This document shows positions 17,072 through 25,389 of a stretch of 48,680 nt of DNA, in pieces. The notes under the pieces were generated by a model. The model searched no databases and was not told where the DNA came from. It saw nothing but the letters and a program-made list of their open reading frames with translations. Every line of letters begins with the position of its first letter. Positions within the stretch are counted from its first letter, which is position 1. The stretch is from Thermoplasmata archaeon (lineage in GTDB: Archaea > Thermoplasmatota > Thermoplasmata > Lutacidiplasmatales > UBA184): the NCBI GenBank assembly GCA_022750115.1, contig JAKIWI010000011.1, positions 1-48,680 of the forward strand, read 5' to 3'. The translations under genes were made by a program, and so were the position numbers.

Positions 17072-17422
17072 ATGGCGCGGACAGCGGCAAGCGGTGCCTA
17101 CCTCTCGGGGATCGGCACCATGCTGACGCAGACGGACGTCTGCCCGGCATGCGGCCGCGTCCACGAGGACCGCCTCTTCCGTTTCCGCGCCGAGCCCTCC
17201 GAGGAGTGCCCCGCCGTCTTCGGAACGTTCCCGATGATGGCCGGCTTCGGCGATGCCGAAGCCGGCTCTAGCGAGCCCGAGTTCGAGGCCCCGATGATCG
17301 ATGTCGAGGTCCCGTACGCCATGGCCCCGAACTTCACCGCGCGCGCCCCCGTCGTGACGACCCGCCGCTCGGGACTGTCGATCCCGTGGGTGATGCCGAG
17401 CGAGCGCGAGGAGTTCCTATGA
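17072..17422 (+). CDS. Small cysteine-containing protein, partner of the STAND regulator
   Basis: 116 residues. An N-terminal CPACGRVH (C24, C27, H31) with a further cysteine at 46 could bind zinc. The rest is rich in Pro, Ala and acidic residues (SSEPEFEAPMIDVEVP) and probably poorly ordered. There is no signal peptide or membrane helix. The promoter is good, and it is divergent from the winged-helix STAND gene across a 16-bp palindrome, so it is a likely target of that regulator. Its last codons overlap the next gene as ATGA, which couples their translation. I recognise no family. Confidence 0.65.
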   Translation: MARTAASGAYLSGIGTMLTQTDVCPACGRVHEDRLFRFRAEPSEECPAVFGTFPMMAGFGDAEAGSSEPEFEAPMIDVEVPYAMAPNFTARAPVVTTRRSGLSIPWVMPSEREEFL

Positions 17423-17634
17423 TGCTGCTTCCGGAAGGACCTGGGGTTACCGGCCTGCCGCGTGTTCGGCGGGGGCCCGCCCCCCGCCAGGGGACGTATC
17501 TCCTGGCGGAGGGCGAGCAGACGGTCCCGGTCTTCGCCTCCTACCGATGGCCCTCGTGGCTCGCTCCAGTCGACGCCGGCTGGAAGCGCAGCGGTGCGAT
17601 CGCGTCCTCCCACGACTCCGCGCGGAGCGAGTAG
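17419..17634 (+). CDS. Small protein translationally coupled to the 17072 gene
   Basis: 71 residues from ATG 17419, which overlaps the preceding stop as ATGA; the frame is open upstream, but the overlap decides the start. The sequence has a basic Pro/Arg-rich N-terminal third, then GTYLLAEGEQTVPVFASYRW, with two tryptophans in the middle and a Ser-rich end. It has no cysteine, signal peptide or membrane helix. Tight coupling suggests the two small proteins work together, probably as a complex. Function is unknown. Confidence 0.55.
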   Translation: MMLLPEGPGVTGLPRVRRGPAPRQGTYLLAEGEQTVPVFASYRWPSWLAPVDAGWKRSGAIASSHDSARSE

Positions 17635-17670
17635 ATGCTGGTTGGACTTTAGCCCTCACGATGTCTTTGG

Positions 17671-17719
17671 CCCCCGCCGGGCTTACCCGGAGCTCGGCGG
17701 GGGTCGTGTTTTCTCTTTT
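17671..17719 (+). terminator. GC-rich hairpin followed by T-rich tract
   Basis: CCCCCGCCG (17671-17679) pairs with CGGCGGGGG (17695-17703), with an alternative inner CCGGG/CCCGG stem. A T-rich tract (tcgtgttttctctttt) follows directly. It lies 37 nt after the small ORF pair and is the clearest terminator-like site in the window. Confidence 0.6.
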
Positions 17720-17833
17720 CCGGGGTGAGCAAGCGCTGGTTCTCCACCGATGCGAGCTTCGGAACTCCGCCCGGTCGCCGCGACCGCAACCGACAGATAC
17801 CCCCTCGAAGGTGGGAGCCTCGGTATCCAGACC

Positions 17834-18055
17834 ATGGGCGAGCGGTGCACCAACTGCGGGGCTGAGGCCGAGGCCGGTTTCCTCACGACCTCCAACGGGT
17901 CGGGGTTGTTCTGGTCGCACTCGACGGCGAAGTCCCGCCTGCGGCCTCACGACATGGAGGTCGTGGTCCCGACCGAGTTCGGCGGCACGTTCTCGGCGAA
18001 CCTCCCGGGGACCCGATGTCCCTCGTGCGGCACGATCGCACTGAAGACGAAGTAG
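17834..18055 (+). CDS. DUF6487-like small zinc-ribbon protein
   Basis: 73 residues from ATG 17834. It has one CxxC at each end (CTNC near residue 5 and CPSC near 62), with GFLTTSNGSGLFWS and a glycine-rich stretch between. This layout (CPxCG, GYL, GLxWS, then RCxxCG) matches the DUF6487 family of zinc-ribbon proteins of unknown function. The frame is open upstream, but similarity begins at this ATG. It ends 7 nt from the convergent PmbA-like gene. Confidence 0.7.
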   Translation: MGERCTNCGAEAEAGFLTTSNGSGLFWSHSTAKSRLRPHDMEVVVPTEFGGTFSANLPGTRCPSCGTIALKTK

Positions 18056-18062
18056 GCCCGCG

Positions 18063-19484
18063 CTAGGGGCTTTCGGCCCCGCCGACGCCCAGGCCGTTGA
18101 CGACCATCGTGGGGGCGCTGAGATGCGGCGCCAGCACCGGATGACGGCCCACGCCGATGACCGTGTTCATGAGGGAGGACTCGCCCACTCCGCCGACCAC
18201 GACCCCCCCGACCGTTCCGCCTCGGACGGGCTCGCCGATCTTGCCGCCGCGGATCCGATAGCCGAGGCGGACCTCCCCCCCGAACGCCGCGCTCAGCGGG
18301 TCCGGGAAGGCGTAGCCGAGCTGGTCGACCCAGATCCCTTCCTGAGCGACCTCGGCGAGCTCCGCATCGGTCCCGAGGTCGCCGGTGCCCACCACGAGGG
18401 TCGTCGGCTCCGGTCCCGGTGCCGAGTCGAACCGCGAGAACCTCGGGAAGACGATCGAGTGCCGGAGTCCGCTGCCGGTGCTGGCGCGGCCGGCGGCGCT
18501 CGCATGGAGAAGGTCGTAGAGGTTGGCGGCCGACCGGCCGTGCGAGATCAGCTCCCGTTTCACCTGCGGGCTCCCCTCGTCGTCGAGGCCGGAGGTTCCC
18601 AGGGCGAACGGGTACAGGCCATCGTCCCAGAGGGAGACAGTGGGGGAAGCCAGCTCATCCCCGGGCTTCGGGGCGATCCCGCGGAGGTCGGCGACGCCGG
18701 AGAGCCGGAACCCGAGGATGGCGGGGAGGATGTCCGAGAGCACCCGGGGCGGCAGGACGACGGCCTGGGGCCCTGCCGAGGGCGCCGTCGCCCTACGGAC
18801 ATCCTGCGCCTTCTGGCACCATTCGGCGGCCTCCTGACGGAGGTGGGATGGGTCGAGGCGCACGCTTCGGTCGGTCACCCAGTACTCGCCGGGAGGGCGA
18901 CCCTCGGGTCCTCCCTCGGCCTTGACGGCCACTTCACGGTCGAACTCGGTCCGGCTCTCTCGATGGTGAAGCCCGGAGGAGTTGACCAGCGTCGCCTCCG
19001 ACCGGATCAGGTGGACGGAGCCGAAACTGGGGCCCACGCCGACGCGACCGTCGAATGCGTCGAAGAGGACGGAGAGGTAGGCCTCGAGCGACTCCTCCGG
19101 CCGCTCCCACGCCCCCGGGTCGTACGAAGCGACCTCGGAGGACGACCCGCCCCGGGACGGGAGTTCGGCCCGCGCGGCAGGGAACCGGGAGAAGCGGGCG
19201 GTCGCCTCGGCGTCCGCGACGAGGGCATCGATCGACGTCTCCGACAGGTCCGAGGTCGCGGCGAATCCGATCCCAGTCTTTCCCTCGACCGGGCGGAGAA
19301 CGCGCATCCCGACACCTTCGAGCCGGACCGGGGTCCGAACCATCTCGCGTGTGGTCCCGTTGAAGTGGATCTCGTAGCGCTCGAGGAGTTCCCCGTAGAC
19401 GTCCCAAGGCGCGGGCACCTGGCGCCGGAGGAGCTGGTCCGCGACCCGGGTCGCCGCCTCCGAGCCGAGCGAGGGCGCGGTCAT
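18063..19484 (-). CDS. TldE/PmbA-type metalloprotease subunit
   Basis: 473 residues from an ATG that overlaps the tldD stop as ATGA. The C-terminal part carries the beta-rich core typical of the TldD/PmbA family (GGTVGGVVVGGVGESSLMNTVIGVG), without the zinc HExxxH of TldD. In the known bacterial pair, TldE is the inactive partner that completes the TldD protease, which trims unfolded or modified peptides. Coupling to tldD fits a fixed 1:1 complex. The upstream extension of the frame is ignored because of the overlap. Confidence 0.88.
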   Translation of the reverse strand: MTAPSLGSEAATRVADQLLRRQVPAPWDVYGELLERYEIHFNGTTREMVRTPVRLEGVGMRVLRPVEGKTGIGFAATSDLSETSIDALVADAEATARFSRFPAARAELPSRGGSSSEVASYDPGAWERPEESLEAYLSVLFDAFDGRVGVGPSFGSVHLIRSEATLVNSSGLHHRESRTEFDREVAVKAEGGPEGRPPGEYWVTDRSVRLDPSHLRQEAAEWCQKAQDVRRATAPSAGPQAVVLPPRVLSDILPAILGFRLSGVADLRGIAPKPGDELASPTVSLWDDGLYPFALGTSGLDDEGSPQVKRELISHGRSAANLYDLLHASAAGRASTGSGLRHSIVFPRFSRFDSAPGPEPTTLVVGTGDLGTDAELAEVAQEGIWVDQLGYAFPDPLSAAFGGEVRLGYRIRGGKIGEPVRGGTVGGVVVGGVGESSLMNTVIGVGRHPVLAPHLSAPTMVVNGLGVGGAESP

Positions 19485-20875
19485 GCCGGCCCCACGAGCG
19501 CTTCGGAGAGCAGGTAGGAGCCGCCCGTCCCCGCCGGCAGGAGGTCGGTATGGCCCTTCCCGCAATAGCCGGGGTGGATCGCGAAATCGGTCGGCTTCCC
19601 GACGCCCCGGATCGCCTTCAGGAAGTCGAGGACCTTTCCGGAGAGCGCCATCGACGGCGCGATCGCTCCGAGCTTCCCGTGCTCGATCCGACGGGCTTTC
19701 TTCACCTTGATCTGCATCTGGCCCCCCAACGGATCCTCGATCCCGCTTGTACAGTTCTCGAGGAGGAGACCGTGGTCGGCCTCCTGCACTAGCTCGTCGA
19801 GCGTCCAGCTGCCCGGTTCGATGAAGGTGTTCGTCATCCGGACGAACGGTCGGCTGAGGAAATCGGCCCGGCGGGTGTTCCCGGTCGCCTGGCGCCCGAG
19901 CACCGCCGCCGACTCCCGGTCGTGGAGGACTTCGATGAAACGCCCGTGGTCGACCAGGACGGTGCGTTGGGAGGGGTGGCCTTCGTCATCGAAGAAGATC
20001 GACCCCCAGGCGCCGTCGATCGATCCGTCGTCCACGAGCGTCAAGGACTCCGGTCCGACCATTTCGCCGAGCAGTGGTTTCAGGTAGGAGCGGCCGCGAA
20101 GAATCTGGTCGGCCTCGGTTCCGTGGCCGAACGATTCGTGGGCGAAAGTCCCCGAGGTGCTGGGATCGAGCAGGACGGGCATCGAGCCCGTCGGCGCCGC
20201 GGCGGCCGTGAGGAGCTCTTTGGCCTCCTTCGCGGCGTGCAGGATCCGATCCTCGGTGAGGTCGTCCAGCACCTCACATCCCCCGGTCCCGCCGAAGCCG
20301 ACGTAGTCCCAGTCGACCTTTCCATTCTCCATCGCCACCGGCACGACCGTGCCGCGGGTGCGGTCGACTCGCTGGAACAGCCGTGCGCCGGCCGTCGAGA
20401 GGAACAGCCGCTCCTCGAACGACCCTTCGATCGTGACGATCGCGTTGTCGATCCCTCCCGGAGAGCGGGCGATTTCGTAGAGGTGCCGTGCGAGCGCGAT
20501 CCGGTCGTCGACACGGAACTCCGCGAACGGCCGCTTCGCGACCGTCGATCGGTCCCCCTTCGTGACCGCCGATATCCCAGGTGGCGCTCGTCCGGGAGGG
20601 TGCTTGGCGAGGCGCCGAACCAGGGCGTCCGCCGCGCGCTCGAGCTCCGCCCGATCGAGGCCGCTCGTCGCGGACTCCATCCAGAATTCCCCGCCCCAGG
20701 CCCGGAAGGCGGCGCCTTCGAGCCGAGGGTCTGGGCCGAGCGAGGTCTGGGACTTGTCGACGCGCAGGCCGTGACCCCCGGTCCGTTCGGCCATCACCTC
20801 GGCGTACGGCGTATGAGGACCGATCCGCTTCAGCAGGCTCGCCAGCGTGTCCTCCGCGTCGCGGAGCGATGCCAT
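19481..20875 (-). CDS. tldD: TldD-type zinc metalloprotease subunit
   Basis: 464 residues. The zinc motif is visible as FAHESFGHGTEADQI (HExxxH), followed by the family's GRSYLKPLLGEMVGPESLTLVDDG and a C-terminal segment with GNTRRADFLSRPFVRMTNTF. It probably forms a heteromeric peptidase with the following gene, coupled through ATGA. A clear TATA element 29 nt upstream of the ATG implies a leaderless transcript. Confidence 0.92.
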   Translation of the reverse strand: MASLRDAEDTLASLLKRIGPHTPYAEVMAERTGGHGLRVDKSQTSLGPDPRLEGAAFRAWGGEFWMESATSGLDRAELERAADALVRRLAKHPPGRAPPGISAVTKGDRSTVAKRPFAEFRVDDRIALARHLYEIARSPGGIDNAIVTIEGSFEERLFLSTAGARLFQRVDRTRGTVVPVAMENGKVDWDYVGFGGTGGCEVLDDLTEDRILHAAKEAKELLTAAAAPTGSMPVLLDPSTSGTFAHESFGHGTEADQILRGRSYLKPLLGEMVGPESLTLVDDGSIDGAWGSIFFDDEGHPSQRTVLVDHGRFIEVLHDRESAAVLGRQATGNTRRADFLSRPFVRMTNTFIEPGSWTLDELVQEADHGLLLENCTSGIEDPLGGQMQIKVKKARRIEHGKLGAIAPSMALSGKVLDFLKAIRGVGKPTDFAIHPGYCGKGHTDLLPAGTGGSYLLSEALVGPA

Positions 20876-20900
20876 GGTTCCGCCGAACTCCGGAGGTTGG

Positions 20901-20907
20901 TATAAAG
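20901..20907 (-). promoter_or_regulatory. TATA element of tldD
   Basis: Read on the minus strand it is ctttata, centred about 29 nt before the tldD ATG. Confidence 0.6.
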
Positions 20908-20929
20908 CCGGGACCCCGATGGGGCGGGC

Positions 20930-21676
20930 TCACGCTTCCTCGGCGCTCGGATCGAGGCGGCTGGCGACCTCGCGAATGGGCCGGAGTCCCAGCAACTCGG
21001 CCACGGCGGGCCGGCCGGGGGGGCGGGGACGGCGCGAGGGGTTCAACCAGACCGGACGGATCCCGGCGGCGAGCGCGCCCTCGACGTCGGCCGGCCAGTT
21101 GTCGCCCACCATGACGGCGTCGTGCGCTTCGGCTCCGGCGAGCTCCAGCGCCCGTCGGAAAATCGCCGGGTCCGGTTTCTCCACGCCGGCGTCCTCCGAT
21201 GTGAGCAGGAAGTCCACCTCACCGTCCAGGCCCAACGCACGGAGCTTGTCGTTCTGTTCGTCGGTATGGTTGTTGCTGACAACTCCGACCGTCGCGCGTC
21301 GGCGGAGCCATCGCAGGAGTTCCGGAGCACCCGGGACGGGTCGGCGTGCCGCCTGGTAGAACGCCCGGTAGCTCGAGGCGACGAGCGCGAGCTCCCGTTC
21401 GGGCAGGCGGGCTCCCGACCACTCGAACAGCTTCCGGAATCGTTCCCGCCGGGCCTCGGCGTGCGTCATCCGTCCGGCCAGGACGTCGGGGTGGACCGCC
21501 TCCAACAGACGGTCGTACTCCCCGAGCAGTCCTGCGAGGGTGCTGCGGGACAGTCGCGCGTCGTCGCGCCGCACTCGGGCGAGCGCCTGGCGCACCGCGA
21601 ACCGGTGGTCGAAGATCGTGTCGTCCATGTCGAACAGCACGACCTTGGGGATGGTCGGAGGAGCACGGTTCGGCAT
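20930..21676 (-). CDS. HAD-superfamily hydrolase (YjjG/phosphatase-like)
   Basis: 248 residues from ATG 21676, just before the first strand (VVLFDMDDTIFD, motif I with nucleophile Asp). Motif II is VVSNN, motif III is the Lys in VEKPDP, and motif IV is MVGDNWPADVEGA. A helical cap (about residues 25-100) follows motif I, as in HAD-IA phosphatases. It probably hydrolyses a small phosphorylated metabolite such as a nucleotide, a sugar phosphate or phosphoglycolate. The exact substrate cannot be read. An in-frame start further upstream is less likely because similarity begins here. Confidence 0.88.
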   Translation of the reverse strand: MPNRAPPTIPKVVLFDMDDTIFDHRFAVRQALARVRRDDARLSRSTLAGLLGEYDRLLEAVHPDVLAGRMTHAEARRERFRKLFEWSGARLPERELALVASSYRAFYQAARRPVPGAPELLRWLRRRATVGVVSNNHTDEQNDKLRALGLDGEVDFLLTSEDAGVEKPDPAIFRRALELAGAEAHDAVMVGDNWPADVEGALAAGIRPVWLNPSRRPRPPGRPAVAELLGLRPIREVASRLDPSAEEA

Positions 21677-21751
21677 CGCGGACACGGACCGACGAGGACC
21701 GGCGCGGATGACCATTGCCGGTGCGACGACGTGCGTTCTCCGAAAAGGGTC

Positions 21752-21758
21752 CATATAC
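21752..21758 (+). promoter_or_regulatory. TATA element of the VOC gene
   Basis: catatac centred 35 nt before GTG 21790. This supports the GTG over the ATG at 21715, which would lie upstream of the promoter. Confidence 0.5.
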
Positions 21759-21789
21759 CTCGGCCCTTGCCGGCGCCGAGGACCGCTGG

Positions 21790-22221
21790 GTGGCTCGGCA
21801 GAGCATCGACTTCGGGATCGTCGGCTATGACCACGTCGACATCAAAGTCAAGGACCGCGCGAAAGCGCGCCGGTTCTTCGTCGAACAGCTCGGTCTCGAC
21901 GTCCTCGGGGAAGGACCGGATCATACGTTCCTCCTGATCGGGGACCAGGTCCTCGGCCTCCGCGACCCGAAGAAAGGCGAACGGGTGACCGGCGTCGACC
22001 ACGTCGCGCTTCGGGTCGACACCTGGCTCGGGCTCCGCAGCCGCATCACCCGCGCGCGGATCGAGGTCACGGACGAGAAGGAGCGCGATGACTCGCGTTC
22101 CCTCTACCTCCGCGGGCCGGATGGACTGCGGATCGAGCTCGTCTATCGACCGGACCCGACAACGCACCGGTGCCCCAACCACCCGGTCGGCGTCCCGGCG
22201 GCGGCCGCTGAGACCGACTAG
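21790..22221 (+). CDS. VOC/glyoxalase-fold protein
   Basis: 143 residues from a GTG chosen by the TATA position. The fold shows two beta-alpha-beta-beta-beta units: GYDHVDIKVKDRAKARRFFVEQLGLDVL, then GVDHVALRVDTW, and an ending GLRIELVY. Candidate metal ligands are His 15, the second-repeat His and the Glu in RIEL. Family members include glyoxalase I, dioxygenases and resistance proteins, so the substrate is unknown. The last 4 nt overlap the convergent ilvE gene. Confidence 0.85.
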   Translation: MARQSIDFGIVGYDHVDIKVKDRAKARRFFVEQLGLDVLGEGPDHTFLLIGDQVLGLRDPKKGERVTGVDHVALRVDTWLGLRSRITRARIEVTDEKERDDSRSLYLRGPDGLRIELVYRPDPTTHRCPNHPVGVPAAAAETD

Positions 22222-23189
22222 GCGGAGCCTTTCTCGCGGCGCGGGGAGCGCGTGACGACGCGCGCGAGGGGCGGGACCGGGGTGAGCCAGCTCGCGTACT
22301 TCGGCTCCTCGCCGCGGACCACCCGGTAGAAGACGTCCATGATGTCGCGCGTGATCGGGCCGGGCCGGCCGTTGCCGACCGTGTAATGCGAGACCTCGCG
22401 GATCGGCGCGATCTCGGCGTACGTCCCGGAGAAGAACGCCTCGTCGGCGGTGAGGAGCTCGTTCACGCCGATGAGCTTCTCGACGACAGGGTAGCCGAGG
22501 TCCTTCGCGATCTGGATCACCGACATCCGGGTGATCCCGAGCAGGATGTCCGACTCGAGGCCCGGCGTGTAGACGGTGCCGTCGCGGACGAGGAAGATGT
22601 TCTCGCCCGTCCCCTCCGCAACGTGGCCGTTCGCGTCGAGCAGCACGGCCTCGTCGTAGCCGTCGTCGGCGGCGTCGAGCCCGGCGAGGTAGCTGTTCAG
22701 GTAGTTACCGTCGGCCTTCGCGAACGACGGGATCGCGTCCGAGCGGGGCTTTCGGAGCGGCGAGATTTTCGCCCGCACGCCTGACTCCGAGCTCTCGCCG
22801 AGGTACTTCTTCGCCGGGATCACACCGACCGCGAGCGAAACCTTTCCGGCGCGGTTCTTCACGCCGAGGGCCGGCTCGCCGCGGTAGAGGATGGGCCGGA
22901 TGTACGAGGGAACGATGTCGTTCGCCGCCTGGGCGTCGAGGATGGCGCGGGTGATCTCCTCGGCCGTGTACGGGATCGGCATCCGGTAGATGCGCGCGGA
23001 AGCGATCAGCCGCTTGACGTGGTCGGCGAGTCGGAAGATCGCCGGCCCCGAGGTCGTCGCGTAGCCTCGGATCCCCTCGAAGACGCCCACGCCGTAGTGG
23101 AACGTGTGGTTGAGGACGTGGATCTTGGCGTCGGCGAAGTCGACCAGGACCCCGTCCATCCAGATTTTCTTGCCCTGCGTGGCTAGCAT
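22218..23189 (-). CDS. ilvE: Branched-chain amino acid aminotransferase
   Basis: 323 residues of a fold-type IV PLP enzyme that makes valine, leucine and isoleucine from their 2-oxo acids. The Schiff-base lysine is in SFAKADGNYLNSY (K158). Other signatures are HYGVGVFEGIRGY, EGTGENIFLV and FFSGTYAEIAPIREV. I chose ATG 23189 because a Shine-Dalgarno-like gagggtg lies 6 nt before it. An upstream GTG at 23228 lies almost at the predicted transcription start and would add a non-conserved tail. Confidence 0.95.
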   Translation of the reverse strand: MLATQGKKIWMDGVLVDFADAKIHVLNHTFHYGVGVFEGIRGYATTSGPAIFRLADHVKRLIASARIYRMPIPYTAEEITRAILDAQAANDIVPSYIRPILYRGEPALGVKNRAGKVSLAVGVIPAKKYLGESSESGVRAKISPLRKPRSDAIPSFAKADGNYLNSYLAGLDAADDGYDEAVLLDANGHVAEGTGENIFLVRDGTVYTPGLESDILLGITRMSVIQIAKDLGYPVVEKLIGVNELLTADEAFFSGTYAEIAPIREVSHYTVGNGRPGPITRDIMDVFYRVVRGEEPKYASWLTPVPPLARVVTRSPRREKGSA

Positions 23190-23245
23190 CGAGCACCCTC
23201 GAACGGCGACGAATCGCCGCTCCCCCACGACTAGGCGGGCTCACC

Positions 23246-23253
23246 TATAATAT
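23246..23253 (-). promoter_or_regulatory. TATA element of ilvE
   Basis: Read on the minus strand it is atattata in a GC-rich setting. The predicted transcription start is near 23223, which leaves a leader of about 35 nt containing the ribosome-binding site gagggtg. Confidence 0.55.
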
Positions 23254-23372
23254 CGTCCCCGGGCGGGCGGCGCCGGGCCTCCCATCATCGTCGAGGAAGC
23301 GGTGGGATGACCGAATCCACGTCCACCCGAAGGGAGGAGACCGTCGAGGGTTCCGGCGCCGACCTGGACGTG

Positions 23373-24446
23373 CTACAGTCGGAGCATGGTCGCGTCCCCC
23401 AGGATGCAGGAGATGCGCCGCGCCGGTTCCTGGGCGACGACGCGGGACTCCCGGCCGAGGATGCTGTCGACGATCTCGAGCGGGCCGGAGATGGTGGCGC
23501 CCTCCAGCAGGATCGAGCGGCGGACGGACGCTCCAACGACTTTCACGCGGTTCCCCAAGGCCGTGGCGGGGCCGACGTAGGCGCCCGGTCCGATCTCGCA
23601 CCCGGAGCCGATGACCGCCGGGCCGTGGATGCGAGCGCCGGCGCGGACGACGGTCCCGAGGCCGAGCGCGACCCCCCCGCGGACCTCGGCGCCCGATTCG
23701 ACGGTCCCTTCGCGCTTCAGCTGGTCGCGAGGGAACGCCCGGAGCACCCGCTCGTTCGCCTCCAACAGATCCTCGGGCCGACCCGTGTCCTTCCACCAGC
23801 CTTCGACCTTCTGGACGGCGACCTTGGCGCCGGTCCCGTGGAGGGCCCATATCGCGTCGGTGATCTCGAACTCCCCCCGGGCCGACGGCTTCAGCTTCGC
23901 CACAACGTCATGGATCGCGGGCGTGAACAGGTAGACGCCGATCAACGCAAGGTTGCTCTTCGGATGGGCCGGCTTTTCGCTGATGGAGACGATCGAGCCG
24001 TCGGGACCGAGTTCGACCACGCCGTAGCTCCGCGGGTCCGCGACCACGGTCGCGCCGACCACGGCGTCGGGCGTGTCGCGCTCGTACAGGTCGACGAACG
24101 GGAGCGCTCCCTGCTGGAGGAGGTTGTCGCCGAGGTACATCACGAACGGTTCGTCCCCGAGGAACGAGCGCGCGCACCGGACCGCGTCCGCGAGCCCGCG
24201 CGGGTCGCCCTGATGGATGTAGGTGACCTCGAGGCCGAAGGCGCGGCCGTCGCCGATCGCCTCCTCGATCCCCTCGTGGACGGTCCCGAGGATGATCCCG
24301 ACCTCGCGGATCCCCGCCTGCGCGAGGTGACGGAGGCCGTAGAACAGCATCGGCTGGTTGGCGATCGGGATCATGTGCTTATTGCCGGTGAATGTCAACG
24401 GCCGCAGGCGCGTGCCGTGTCCGCCCGCGAGAAGGAGCCCCTTCAT
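23373..24446 (-). CDS. rmlA: Glucose-1-phosphate thymidylyltransferase, long form
   Basis: 357 residues. The nucleotidyltransferase domain (about 1-240) opens with the LAGGHGTRLRPLT signature and shows MYLGDNLL, WWKDTGRPEDLLEAN and the catalytic Lys in ISEKPAHPKS. A C-terminal left-handed beta-helix of hexapeptide repeats (about 245-357) marks the long archaeal/actinobacterial form. It joins dTTP and glucose-1-phosphate into dTDP-glucose, the entry step of rhamnose synthesis. It is the last gene of the rml operon, coupled to rmlD by ATGA. Confidence 0.93.
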   Translation of the reverse strand: MKGLLLAGGHGTRLRPLTFTGNKHMIPIANQPMLFYGLRHLAQAGIREVGIILGTVHEGIEEAIGDGRAFGLEVTYIHQGDPRGLADAVRCARSFLGDEPFVMYLGDNLLQQGALPFVDLYERDTPDAVVGATVVADPRSYGVVELGPDGSIVSISEKPAHPKSNLALIGVYLFTPAIHDVVAKLKPSARGEFEITDAIWALHGTGAKVAVQKVEGWWKDTGRPEDLLEANERVLRAFPRDQLKREGTVESGAEVRGGVALGLGTVVRAGARIHGPAVIGSGCEIGPGAYVGPATALGNRVKVVGASVRRSILLEGATISGPLEIVDSILGRESRVVAQEPARRISCILGDATMLRL

Positions 24447-25387
24447 GGAACCCGGCCAGCGCCCGCGAGGGCCCTGACTCCATCTTCCCAGGACGTGAGG
24501 ACACATCCGAGCGCCTGAGCGGCGCCCGTAACGAGACCCCCCCGCACCGGTCGGGGTGTCACGCCGGGTTCCTGGAGTCGGTTCGCAAGCGAGCCCGTTG
24601 CGAGCTCCGGCCGCCGTCCCGTATCCGCCTCGAGGAGCGCGGTCGCAAAGCCGTGGGGGGAGGTGAGCGTCGGCGACGCCACGTGAAACGTGCCGGGCCG
24701 GCGTTGCGCCACCAGCGCGCCGACCACGCTCGAAACATCCGGGATCCACGTCGGGGTGATCTGCTGGTCGGTGTAGAGAGGAGGCAGCGCACCCGACCGT
24801 CCTTTCTCCCGGACCCATCCGGCGAAGTCGCTCTTCCCGCCGAACGGGGGTCGATACGGATAGGAGATTCGAACGACCGCCGCCTGGGGCAGGGTCGCGC
24901 GAACCCGGCGCTCTCCTTCCCCCTTGGTCCAGCCGTACCAACTGACCCGCGGACCCAGGGGATCCGGGGGTGCTGCCTCCGCATAGGGCCCCCGATGGCC
25001 GTCGAAGATGAAATCGGTCGAGATGGTGATCAGAAACTTGCCGTTCGCCCGCGCGCCCCGCGCCATCGCCTCGGGCGCAAGCGCGTTTACCCGGTACGCG
25101 TTCGAGAGCGTTGGGTCGGCGCTGGCGACGGCGGGACGCTCGCGTTCGACGCCGTCGACATCGGTCCGGGCGGCGAAGTTGACCACCACGAGCTCGGGAG
25201 ACTCGGCCACGACCGTCTCGACGGCTTTCGCATCGTGGAGGTCCACGGCATCGAAGCGGGTGGGCGGGATCCCGATCCGATCGGGGGACCTCCGTCCCGC
25301 CGCCGCGATCGCCACCCCCGCGGGCGGGTGGGCCACGAAATGCGAGCCGACCAACGATGTGGCGCCGAACACGAGCACCCCGGACAT
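24443..25387 (-). CDS. rmlD: dTDP-4-dehydrorhamnose reductase
   Basis: 314 residues of an extended SDR. The dinucleotide-binding GATSLVGSHF is at the N-terminus, and STDFIFDG followed by YGWTKGEGERR holds the catalytic Tyr-x3-Lys. FTDQ-like YTDQQITPTWIPD matches the RmlD region after the active site. It reduces dTDP-4-keto-rhamnose to dTDP-L-rhamnose. The start was chosen at the Met before the Rossmann strand; rmlC ends 2 nt upstream, so translation is effectively continuous. Confidence 0.88.
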   Translation of the reverse strand: MSGVLVFGATSLVGSHFVAHPPAGVAIAAAGRRSPDRIGIPPTRFDAVDLHDAKAVETVVAESPELVVVNFAARTDVDGVERERPAVASADPTLSNAYRVNALAPEAMARGARANGKFLITISTDFIFDGHRGPYAEAAPPDPLGPRVSWYGWTKGEGERRVRATLPQAAVVRISYPYRPPFGGKSDFAGWVREKGRSGALPPLYTDQQITPTWIPDVSSVVGALVAQRRPGTFHVASPTLTSPHGFATALLEADTGRRPELATGSLANRLQEPGVTPRPVRGGLVTGAAQALGCVLTSWEDGVRALAGAGRVP

Positions 25388-25389
25388 CG

